From Bacteroidia bacterium (GTDB lineage Bacteria > Bacteroidota > Bacteroidia > Bacteroidales > Azobacteroidaceae), in NCBI GenBank assembly GCA_025996895.1, contig BNTW01000058.1:1-16340 (forward strand): a stretch of 16,340 nucleotides of DNA. The letters are read 5' to 3'. Both the position numbers and the translations under genes were made by a program. Shown in pieces: positions 7,395 to 14,023 of the stretch (its first letter is position 1; every line of letters begins with the position of its first letter). Under the pieces are notes generated by a model. It had not been told where the DNA came from. It saw nothing but the letters and a program-made list of their open reading frames with translations, and searched no databases.

Positions 7395-8267
7395 TCAATA
7401 AAGAGGCTCGGTTGTGCTCGGCTCGGCAGTCAGAACAACCGTTTCGCCTGCCGAAAGGATAACCGGTACTCGTGCTGTTGGCTCTTCCGGCGACCAGATA
7501 ACATTTTTAATCACTAAATCCGCGTCGCCCAATTCTTCCCAAACGATTTTTTCGCCCAAGCCTTTGTTTGTCCAAAAGGAATAAAAATTATCCCAAGGAG
7601 TTGCATTGTCAAAATAGTTCGGAATATTGCCGTAAATAATATGAAAACCACGTTCCAATAATAAAGTAATTATTAAGGAATCGCTTTCCAAAGGCTGTTG
7701 CCGCCAAAACCAGGGATGGCCGGTAGTCGTTTTTTTCGGTTTAACTATTTTTGTACTTTCTCCATCAACAGTCAAATCGGCACATTCATAACCTTTATAA
7801 TTACTTGCCGTATATTCCACTCCGGCCGTATCCAGATTTTGGAAAATATCGAACGAGTTGTCCCATTGCAGTTTCAGTTGTTCGTAGAGCCGTTTCGCCA
7901 TTAGTCCTGCACCCGGCACATTAGGATGTATCAAATCGCGGCTATCTTGCACTAATTCGTTCCAATGATCACGATTTTCATACTTGGCATCATTACCGCC
8001 CAAATCAATAAACACCACATCGGGATTGCTGTTCAATGCTTCCTGATAGCGTTGCGTCTGATTCCAATAGGGCATACCGCCTTTGCGCAGCATGGTTGTT
8101 CCGCTCACTCCGCAGTTCAACACCGAATAATTGTTTCCCAACATCATTTGCAGTTGCCCGGGAAAAGAATACTGACGTCCCACTCCGTAGCCTTCCGTGA
8201 TACTTGCGCCGACGCAGGTGATTTTTGTCTGTGCCTTTCCGACAAAAACGGCCAAGCAGGAAAACAA
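7395..8267 (-). CDS. SGNH/GDSL hydrolase, truncated at both ends
   Basis: The 290-residue frame from a TTG at 8267 encodes an SGNH-type esterase. Block I GASITEG carries Ser22, NCGVSG (51-56) resembles block II, LGGND (89-93) is block III, and DLIHPN gives Asp111 and His114. The catalytic set is complete. Residues after ~130 form an unrecognised accessory region. The N-terminus reads as the end of a signal peptide (a hydrophobic run ending near KAQ). Between the in-frame TGA at 8324-8322 and 8267 there is no ATG or GTG, so the normal start is missing. The frame stops at TGA just before its own sorting domain. Intact, it would be a secreted esterase using the type IX route, perhaps acting on acylated glycans. 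As it stands it is probably a pseudogene. Confidence 0.7.
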   Translation of the reverse strand: MFSCLAVFVGKAQTKITCVGASITEGYGVGRQYSFPGQLQMMLGNNYSVLNCGVSGTTMLRKGGMPYWNQTQRYQEALNSNPDVVFIDLGGNDAKYENRDHWNELVQDSRDLIHPNVPGAGLMAKRLYEQLKLQWDNSFDIFQNLDTAGVEYTASNYKGYECADLTVDGESTKIVKPKKTTTGHPWFWRQQPLESDSLIITLLLERGFHIIYGNIPNYFDNATPWDNFYSFWTNKGLGEKIVWEELGDADLVIKNVIWSPEEPTARVPVILSAGETVVLTAEPSTTEPLY

Positions 8268-8288
8268 GATAAAAAGAGTAAATGTTCG

Positions 8289-8522
8289 TTGAAAAAGGCA
8301 AATTTTGAGAACGTTTTCGGCTCATTTTCCTATCAACAAATTTTACCGGAATTGATGTTTGGGTATGAACAAAAAGTGTTTTTGAACAAACAAAGTTTGA
8401 TTTTTGCTACCCCCGAAAAAGCAATTTTAGACTTGTTGTATCTTTATCCACAGTACAATAACGAACAAGAAATTAGAGAAAATAGCTACGGATTTTATAG
8501 CAAACTTGCTTATTGGCTATAA
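8289..8522 (+). pseudogene. AbiEi-type antitoxin, 3' remnant
   Basis: The plus-strand frame ending at TAA 8520-8522 carries a stretch beginning NFENVFGSFSYQQI, then PELMFGYE and FATPEKAILDLLYL. The order and spacing match the C-terminal half of type IV AbiEi-family antitoxins, where FFGYE precedes (I)ATPEKAxLD(Y/L)xYL. Upstream of about 8289 the frame runs into antisense of the SGNH gene, so the N-terminal half and start are missing. The end also departs from the family (ENSYGFYSKLAYWL, then stop). No AbiEii toxin gene is next to it. It is a fragment left by a deletion or rearrangement whose junction also removed the start of the SGNH hydrolase. Confidence 0.65.
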
Positions 8523-8548
8523 GTATGTTTTTTTATTAGTTATAGCCA
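8514..8548. repeat. Inverted repeat TGGCTATAA / TTATAGCCA
   Basis: A perfect 9-bp inverted repeat (8514-8522 with 8540-8548) with a 17-base loop containing a T-run overlaps the end of the antitoxin remnant. It lies just past the end of the convergent ATPase gene. It may act as a shared terminator. The same word recurs in the ATPase promoter at 10021-10029. Confidence 0.55.
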
Positions 8549-8556
8549 CTAATAAA

Positions 8557-9975
8557 TCAAAACTTGAACAAATCTTCCATATAAACTTCGCTCTGAATAT
8601 TTCCCCAATATTTGTTGTGTTTAACACCGTAAGTTGTTATAAGAGTGATATGTATCGCTTTGTTTGTATTTGTTTCCGAACGAAATATTGCACGTTTATT
8701 CTGTAAAGCGAGGTCGTATTCTTTGTCAATTTCAAATACTCCGGAATAATATTTCATTTCACAAAGATTGATTACATTGTCGTTGCGTTCTATGAGCAGG
8801 TCAATTTGTGTCTGTGTATCATTTTCACTGCCGTTACTCCGCCACGCAGACGTTCGCGACAACACTCCCGCAATGCTTAATTTTTGCTTAATTTGCTGTA
8901 AATGAGATAAACAAACTAATTCAAAGCTGTAACCACTCCAAGCTCTGTGTTTTGCATTTTCTATGAAATTTGTCCAAAAATGCTCGTCATTATTTCGCTT
9001 GTCTGCCATAAAGTTGAAATAAAACAACGAGAAAAAGTCAACTAATTGAAACAAAGCATTTTTCTCTTTCTTTTCAAAGGAATTGTAACGCCTGATAAAA
9101 CCACTCAATTCTAATTCTTCGAGTATTCGGGATAAGCCGCCACCGTTTGAAATTTTAGTTATTTCAACAATATCTTCACGGGATAATCCTTTCAATTTTG
9201 AACTTAATGCCCGAACGATAGCAATATGTTTGTCGTAATTTTTAAACAATGAAGCATACAGATTTTCAAATTCGTCAGTCAATTTTCCTTTGTCTTTAAA
9301 ACAAAGATAATCAACATTTTGAGTTAGTCCAAAACGTTTTTGAAACAGCGATAAATAATAAGGAATACCACCAAAAATCATATAACTTTCTAAAATTTGG
9401 TGGCGACTTAAAGACACTCCATTTTCTTCAAAAAGTTGTTCACACTCTGCCAGATTAAAGGGCTTCAGGTATATTTGCTGTGTAACCCGGTTGTGCAAGC
9501 CGCCGTGATTTCTTATAATTTTGTTCATAATCCACGAGGAAGCCGAGCCGCAGACAATCAAAATAATGTCTTTTTGCGCAGACGCATACGAGTTCCAAAA
9601 CCACTCCAAAGCCGACAAAAAGCCCGATTTGTGCGTATCCATCCAAGGCATTTCGTCTATAAAAATCACCTTTTTACCTTTTGTTCTCTTGTTTTTGATT
9701 AGCGCCACCAAGCTTTCAAAGGCATCAAACCACGTTTTGCTGTTTGGAAATGAAATATTGCTGTAATTGTTCAATGATTTATTGAATGAATTTAACTGCA
9801 TTGTCATTTCCTGATTAGCAATTCCTGTATGATAAAACGCGAATTTATTGTTGAAAAACTCTTTGATTAAGAATGTTTTACCAACTCTGCGTCTGCCAAA
9901 AACGGCAACAAATTCAGATTGTTTGCTTTCAAGAATCTGCTGTAATTCTTCCTGCTCTTCTTTACGACCAATCAT
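8557..9975 (-). CDS. ATPase (ATPase_2) with C-terminal PD-(D/E)XK domain (DUF234)
   Basis: This 472-residue soluble protein has the archaeal-type ATPase domain common in Bacteroidota. Walker A is FGRRRVGKT (26-34), Walker B is VIFIDE (103-108), and a sensor-like ILIVCGSASSWI strand is at 138-149. A winged-helix-like region follows at about 245-300. The C-terminal third resembles DUF234, a nuclease-like fold: Glu352 in the SFELVC helix, Asp392 in QIDLLI and the E-x-K pair Glu406/Lys408 form a complete PD-(D/E)XK set. The biological role of this widespread family is not established; nucleic-acid-related or defence roles are inference. It has its own promoter and stands alone between an antitoxin remnant and the acylation operon. 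It looks AT-rich relative to the genes at 1-7000, suggesting acquisition. Confidence 0.88.
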   Translation of the reverse strand: MIGRKEEQEELQQILESKQSEFVAVFGRRRVGKTFLIKEFFNNKFAFYHTGIANQEMTMQLNSFNKSLNNYSNISFPNSKTWFDAFESLVALIKNKRTKGKKVIFIDEMPWMDTHKSGFLSALEWFWNSYASAQKDIILIVCGSASSWIMNKIIRNHGGLHNRVTQQIYLKPFNLAECEQLFEENGVSLSRHQILESYMIFGGIPYYLSLFQKRFGLTQNVDYLCFKDKGKLTDEFENLYASLFKNYDKHIAIVRALSSKLKGLSREDIVEITKISNGGGLSRILEELELSGFIRRYNSFEKKEKNALFQLVDFFSLFYFNFMADKRNNDEHFWTNFIENAKHRAWSGYSFELVCLSHLQQIKQKLSIAGVLSRTSAWRSNGSENDTQTQIDLLIERNDNVINLCEMKYYSGVFEIDKEYDLALQNKRAIFRSETNTNKAIHITLITTYGVKHNKYWGNIQSEVYMEDLFKF

Positions 9976-9984
9976 ATCTTATCA

Positions 9985-10050
9985 TTTTATTTTTGGCTAC
10001 AAAGGTACAAAAAATTAAGATATAGCCAACATTAATTTTTATTTTTGGCT
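9985..10050 (-). promoter_or_regulatory. ATPase promoter with TTGGCTA operator-like repeats
   Basis: On the minus strand a TTG (10029-10027) lies 19 bases before TACCTTTG (10007-10000), an exact -33/-7 arrangement. The inverted pair TTGGCTA (9993-9999) and TAGCCAA (10023-10029) brackets the -7 box. A 14-base direct repeat TTTTATTTTTGGCT occurs at 9985-9998 and 10037-10050. The symmetric placement suggests a repressor site, possibly autoregulatory. Confidence 0.6.
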
Positions 10051-10094
10051 TAAATGTTTTGGTAAATTTATGAGAAAAATATTCAATATTTTAC

Positions 10095-11561
10095 TCAATA
10101 TTTTACATCTAAAACCTTAACCTCTTTGCGTATATCTGCTATATAAAGTTTGTGTAGAATTGGAGAAACTTCTCGAAAAGTTTGCATTTGAATCGGCGCA
10201 GTCATCTCTTGATTTTGATACTGTATAACAAATTCTGCAACAATAGTCGGCGGCAAATCAGGACGGTTTTCTACTTTTAAGAATATACGGTCGTGATTTT
10301 GATTTTGTTGTACTGACAATTCTTTTACGAAAAATTTATCTGCCTTTTTTTCTTTTGCCACAATATAATATCCTGACATTCCAGACGGAACGTTTTGATT
10401 GAAAATAAAATGTGGCTGGTTTTTGAAATCGGCAATCCACTGCGGCTCTTGGCTGCGGTCGGGCAAATGATACGGATTGTTTTGTAAAAGAAAATCTGCC
10501 AAATTGTACGCCGTAACGGTCATCCCAAAATTCGACAAGTGTTGATTTGCTTCGTAAGTATTTTCAAAAATCTCTGGCGTAAAAGTTGTGGTATCATAAG
10601 GCATTTGCCAATCAATCCATTTGGCATCTGGGTATTTTTTTAATTCCTCTGCCAAAACATTTTTCCAATGTTCGTAATCGTAAATATGCTTATAATACAT
10701 TGGAATAGTGAGAAATAATACAGGTATTTCTTTTTCTTTACACAAAGTCATTATCTTTTTGAGATATTTTTTACTTCTTTCGGAAACTGTAAATTTGCTG
10801 CCATCCACAGGCGCACCAATGGAATCATATTTTGCAAGCGTTTCCGCTTGCAAACCTTTATCGAAACGCGAAAATCTGCCTAAGTCAAGTTTATTTTGGT
10901 CATTCGATAGTTTTCCGTAATTTTTGATATTAAAATCAATTTGTTCCTTATTTGTCAGCAAAAAGGAATGATTTCTGATTGTTGGCGACCACGCTTTTAC
11001 CCAACTGTCGTTATTAAACAATTCGGGCATCATTCGCATTTTATACCAAAAATTATTATGGGCTTCAAAACTCATTATTTGAAACATACTGCCATTATCT
11101 TTATCGTTATTGCCGCTGATTGCGTATGTTTCAATAACAATTACTTTTGGTGTTGTATGTTTCAACGCATCGCATAACGAAAAGTAAGTATCAACAATAC
11201 TTACGCCGGGCGTACCGAGAATAAAAGAATTAGTGGAAGTTGCGCACGACAAAACAAAAGGGTCAATACCTGTAATAATGTGCGAATTGCCACACAGCAA
11301 AATATCAACCTGCTTGTTTTTGGTAAATTTATAAAACGATTTCCATTTCCTGTCAACGTGATTATTGCTTTGGTCGGCTTTGAAAAACTCTTTGTGGTCG
11401 GTATAAACCACAACTGCCACGACTATTGCAAACAAAATCAACACCTTGCTGCAAAATTTAATCCAACTGAACGGCTTTGCCACAGGTTGTTGCTGTTTAG
11501 CGTTATTTTTCGTTTGTGTTTGACGAATATTTTTCTTATTTTGATATTTATTCTGTGCCAT
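10095..11561 (-). CDS. SGNH-fold partner of MBOAT O-acyltransferase (AlgX/DltD-like)
   Basis: This 488-residue protein has a basic, Gln/Asn/Lys-rich cytosolic tail (1-33), one membrane helix (about 35-53) and a large extracytoplasmic domain. The domain opens with VDILLCGNSHIITGIDP, where Ser93-His94 match the G-x-S-H signature of the SGNH-like proteins that work beside MBOAT acyltransferases, and GTPGVS follows at 116-121. A C-terminal NQHLSNFG (339-346) with His341 fits the catalytic histidine region; the usual aspartate two or three residues before it is not obvious. It starts 5 bases after the MBOAT stop, so the two are surely co-transcribed. It probably transfers or helps transfer acetyl groups to an exported glycan or wall polymer. 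The exact substrate is unknown. Confidence 0.82.
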   Translation of the reverse strand: MAQNKYQNKKNIRQTQTKNNAKQQQPVAKPFSWIKFCSKVLILFAIVVAVVVYTDHKEFFKADQSNNHVDRKWKSFYKFTKNKQVDILLCGNSHIITGIDPFVLSCATSTNSFILGTPGVSIVDTYFSLCDALKHTTPKVIVIETYAISGNNDKDNGSMFQIMSFEAHNNFWYKMRMMPELFNNDSWVKAWSPTIRNHSFLLTNKEQIDFNIKNYGKLSNDQNKLDLGRFSRFDKGLQAETLAKYDSIGAPVDGSKFTVSERSKKYLKKIMTLCKEKEIPVLFLTIPMYYKHIYDYEHWKNVLAEELKKYPDAKWIDWQMPYDTTTFTPEIFENTYEANQHLSNFGMTVTAYNLADFLLQNNPYHLPDRSQEPQWIADFKNQPHFIFNQNVPSGMSGYYIVAKEKKADKFFVKELSVQQNQNHDRIFLKVENRPDLPPTIVAEFVIQYQNQEMTAPIQMQTFREVSPILHKLYIADIRKEVKVLDVKY

Positions 11562-11566
11562 AATTA

Positions 11567-13039
11567 TTAAAATTGAAAGTAAATAAAAGCATTTTCATTC
11601 TCGCCACCGTATTGTCCGAAATAAACAATGCTTAAAACCAATACAATATAAAAAGTCCACCGAAAAATGGCAGGCGTTTTATAAAATATTGTGCTTATTT
11701 TTTCGCTTTTGTTTTCCCAAAGAATTTCCTGTAACAGCAATATTGCCAAGAGCAGAAAAGAGAGTTTCAGTTCAACGGCATTGAGTCCAAAATTTATAAT
11801 TTCGGCGGAATTTGCAAAACCGAGATTTCGTATGCAATCAATCGCAGCATCAAAGCCTTTTGCTCTGAAAAATGACAGCGAAAAAGCCCAGCAGGCAGTT
11901 ATCAAGACAGATTTCAATACTCGAATAAAAGTGTTGTCTTTTTCTGTCAATTTGTTTTTTGTGAGCGACAATAGCGGGTCGAGCAAAATCATAAACAGGG
12001 CGTTCAGAGTTCCCCAAATTACAAAATTCCAACTTGCGCCGTGCCATAAACCGCTCACAGCAAACACAATCAGCACATTTATAACTGTTCGTCTTTTGCC
12101 TTTGCGATTTCCTCCAAGAGGAATATAGACATAATCTTGAAACCAAGACGAAAGCGAAATGTGCCAACGTTTCCAAAAATTGCCAAATGAAGAACTCAAA
12201 TAAGGGCGTTTGAAGTTAGTCATTGCATCAAAACCAAACAGTTTTGCTGTACCAATGGCAATGTTGGAATAGGCGGAAAAATCGAGATACAGTTGAAATG
12301 CAAAAAATATCACACCCAACAACATTGGCAAACCGTTTGCATTTGCCATATTTCCGAATGAAGAATCAACAAAAACTGCCAAACGGTCGGCAAGCATCAA
12401 TTTTTTGAAAAATCCCCAAGCAATCTGTAACATTCCATCGCGAAAACGGTTGTAATTGGGTTTCTTCAATGTTTCAAATTGTGGAAGCAGATTTGCTGCG
12501 CGTTCAATAGGTCCGGCAACCAAGAGCGGAAAAAAACTTACAAAAGCGAAAAACTGCACCCAATCGTTGGTCGGCTTCATTTTTCGTTTGTAAATATCAA
12601 TGGTATAACTCATTGTTTGGAAAGTATAGAACGAAATTCCAACAGGTAAAATAATTTGCAGGGTGAAAGCAGGAAGCGTAATTCCAAAACTTGCAAACAA
12701 CGAAATAAAACTATCAACAAAGAAATTACAGTACTTGAAAAATCCCAAAATACCGATATTGATTGCCATACTTAACCACAGCCAACGCTTTTTACTGCGT
12801 TTAGTGGCAGACGTTTCTTCCTGTTCGTTGATTTTTCCAATTTTTATCCCAACAAGATAATCCATTAACGAAGAAATGGCGAGCAGCGAAAGAAACCGCC
12901 AATCCCACCAACCATAGAAAACATAACTTGCTACGAGCAGAAATAAGTTTCGCCATAACAAATTTTTGTTGAAAACTGCCCAATAAAGAGCGAAAACGAG
13001 CGGAAGAAAAACCGCAAAAGCGAAAGAGTTGAAAAGCAT
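11567..13039 (-). CDS. MBOAT-family O-acyltransferase (AlgI/DltB-like)
   Basis: This 490-residue polytopic membrane protein moves acyl groups, usually acetyl, across the cytoplasmic membrane for glycan O-acylation. Family blocks are clear: FYGWWDWRFL (41-50), LPVGISFYTFQTMSYTIDIY (131-150), PLLVAGPIER (171-180), LDFSAYSNIAIG (252-263), FWKRWHISLSSWFQDYVYIPLGG (288-310) and SGLWHGASWNF (329-339). His293 and His333 are the conserved membrane histidines, the second being the presumed catalytic one. Length fits AlgI-type proteins. It is the first gene of the operon with the SGNH partner. Upstream lie a long AT-rich stretch and the mirrored hairpins at 13091-13250, which would fall in its leader if transcription starts farther up. 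Confidence 0.93.
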   Translation of the reverse strand: MLFNSFAFAVFLPLVFALYWAVFNKNLLWRNLFLLVASYVFYGWWDWRFLSLLAISSLMDYLVGIKIGKINEQEETSATKRSKKRWLWLSMAINIGILGFFKYCNFFVDSFISLFASFGITLPAFTLQIILPVGISFYTFQTMSYTIDIYKRKMKPTNDWVQFFAFVSFFPLLVAGPIERAANLLPQFETLKKPNYNRFRDGMLQIAWGFFKKLMLADRLAVFVDSSFGNMANANGLPMLLGVIFFAFQLYLDFSAYSNIAIGTAKLFGFDAMTNFKRPYLSSSFGNFWKRWHISLSSWFQDYVYIPLGGNRKGKRRTVINVLIVFAVSGLWHGASWNFVIWGTLNALFMILLDPLLSLTKNKLTEKDNTFIRVLKSVLITACWAFSLSFFRAKGFDAAIDCIRNLGFANSAEIINFGLNAVELKLSFLLLAILLLQEILWENKSEKISTIFYKTPAIFRWTFYIVLVLSIVYFGQYGGENENAFIYFQF

Positions 13040-13090
13040 TTTTTATTCTTTTGTGGAACGTTCAACTCTTAAACTTTCAACAAACGAATC

Positions 13091-13250
13091 GGGCGTGAAA
13101 CTGCCCATTGATTGCTTATTTACACTTACTGGCTCTACCAAAACCATTTACCCAAATAAGCACGGACAGTTCACGCCCTTTGACGTGAACCTCCGCTTGC
13201 TTATTCTCGGGTAGAAATTGGTAGATTTCGTAAGTGTGAGAATAAGAGCG
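13091..13250. repeat. Mirror-image pair of covarying hairpins around a palindrome
   Basis: Copy 1 (plus strand 13113-13162) and copy 2 (minus strand 13246-13200) share the same plan: 9-bp stem, ACACTTAC, 4 variable bases, TCTACCA, variable bases, TACCC, closing stem. The stems differ (TGCTTATTT/AAATAAGCA versus CTTATTCTC/GAGAATAAG), yet each is perfectly self-complementary. The two copies are arranged around a palindrome GTTCACG-8 bases-CGTGAAC (13169-13190). Copy 1 is further enclosed by GGGCGTGAAACTG (13091-13103) and CAGTTCACGCCC (13167-13178). The pattern indicates selection on structure and resembles paired REP/MITE-like units or a structured leader. I do not recognise the family. Confidence 0.75.
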
Positions 13251-13523
13251 ATTGCTCTAATTATTTAATATTCAATATTTTATATCATTTTTCTATTTTA
13301 AAATTATACATTTTTAATTTCTGTAAAGTTAGCATAAAATCTTCAGATTCCCCACAAACGCATAAAAATTGGCGGGGCTATCGGTCTCGCCAATCCGTCC
13401 AACCGTATATTTTCTTATATTTCCCCTATAAATTCTTTCTGCGGGCAAGTAACATTGGCCACTTTGCAGACGGGGTTTTGCTTGACTGCTCAAACAAATT
13501 GCCACCACAAAAATACCCGGCCT
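13251..13523. other. Gene-free AT-rich stretch upstream of the MBOAT operon
   Basis: No convincing coding frame is seen on either strand. A near -7 box (TAACTTTA on the minus strand, 13331-13324) could start a ~290-base leader for the MBOAT operon, but it has one mismatch and no clear -33. A hairpin ATTGGCG / CGCCAAT (13368-13374 with 13388-13394) is present. The part from about 13400 to 13523 may be the non-coding end of the IS110-family remnant. Confidence 0.4.
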
Positions 13524-13733
13524 TTACGCTACCAGCGCCTTTTTCCTTGATTTTCTCATGGCAAGTTTCTGAAATTTGTCCATAAAATAGCTTCCTTTAG
13601 TGCGTGAAGCTGCCCAACCCACCTGAACGATAATAGCACGGAGATGTTTGTTGCCTTTGGTCGTTGCGGTACTCTTAAATTTCCCGGCGCTCTCATCGTT
13701 TCTCGGACGCAGTCCCGTCCATACCGCAAGGTA
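13524..13733 (-). pseudogene. IS110-family transposase, C-terminal fragment
   Basis: Read on the minus strand from 13733 to the TAA at 13526-13524, this 69-codon fragment encodes WTGLRPRNDESAGKFKSTAT, then KGNKHLRAIIVQVGWAASR and MDKFQKLAMRKSRKKALVA. This is the characteristic C-terminal domain (Transposase_20) of IS110-family recombinases, including the conserved serine-containing region. The N-terminal DEDD catalytic half is absent and the frame ends a little earlier than in intact elements, so it is a dead remnant. Upstream homology stops near 13733, just before an unrelated terminator. No start codon of its own is expected. Confidence 0.85.
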
Positions 13734-13762
13734 CCGAAGACAATAGGTGCCAAAAGTAAGAC

Positions 13763-13797
13763 AAACCCTACAAATTCAATGATTTGTAGGGTTTTTT
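13763..13797 (+). terminator. Strong orphan terminator
   Basis: A perfect 13-bp stem AAACCCTACAAAT / ATTTGTAGGGTTT (13763-13775 with 13782-13794) has a 6-base loop and a T-run after it on the plus strand. No intact plus-strand gene ends before it. Its gene was probably removed or broken by the IS110-family insertion; a stop-codon TAA at 13757-13759 may be its last trace. Confidence 0.8.
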
Positions 13798-13863
13798 CTT
13801 TGTTTACATGTCTGGGAGGAAAGACATTGAAATGCCAAAAAAAGACAGTTTTCCGTTGCTAAT

Positions 13864-13963
13864 TCGTAACCTACTTCCGAAATCAGACACAGGTTACGAT
13901 TTACGAGCAAAAACAGGTTACGATTTGTCCAAAATTGGCAGTATGCTGTCGCGATTTGGCAGT
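13864..13963. repeat. Clustered AGGTTACGA and TTGGCAGT repeats beside the integrase
   Basis: AGGTTACGA occurs at 13891-13899 and 13915-13923 (plus) and 13872-13864 (minus). The two plus copies sit inside an identical 14-mer ACAGGTTACGATTT (13889-13902 and 13913-13926). TTGGCAGT occurs at 13935-13942 and 13956-13963, 21 bases apart, i.e. two helical turns. Such clusters next to a tyrosine recombinase gene fit arm-type recombinase or excision-factor sites, so this may be an attachment-site region. Confidence 0.55.
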
Positions 13964-13987
13964 CTGTATGTACTTAATGTTTAACTT

Positions 13988-14007
13988 GTTACAATTAATT
14001 TTGTAAC
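13988..14007 (+). promoter_or_regulatory. Integrase promoter overlapped by an inverted repeat
   Basis: TAATTTTG (13996-14003) is an exact TAnnTTTG -7 box, 20 bases before the integrase ATG. It lies within GTTACAA-6 bases-TTGTAAC (13988-14007), a perfect 7-bp inverted repeat. A further GTAACCT copy (14003-14009) matches the repeats upstream. Binding of recombinase or a partner here could shut off transcription. Confidence 0.55.
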
Positions 14008-14023
14008 CTAAAAAAGTAAAGAT

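Noticed and set aside
7395..7397. TGA read as an amino acid (recoding) in the SGNH gene
   Set aside because: ksgA ends naturally at TGA in the same window, and no selenocysteine-type element was seen; a nonsense mutation or sequencing error is simpler.
8005..8325. Minus-strand frame starting with a good ATG at 8325
   Set aside because: It is a different frame over the SGNH coding DNA with no motifs; the SGNH frame carries the catalytic blocks.
13029..13214. A 61-codon plus-strand frame upstream of the MBOAT operon
   Set aside because: It spans the hairpin element, has no family resemblance, and its sequence is explained by the inverted repeats.
13091..13250. Retron-type or integron attC interpretation of the mirrored hairpins
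   Set aside because: No reverse transcriptase or integron integrase is present, and the attC consensus boxes (GTTRRRY/RYYYAAC pair) are not found.
13644..13862. A 72-codon plus-strand frame across the IS110 remnant and the terminator
   Set aside because: The first half is antisense to the transposase fragment and the second half reads through a strong terminator hairpin.
13864..13963. CRISPR array
   Set aside because: The repeats are short (8-14 bases), occur two or three times in mixed orientation, and there are no cas genes.
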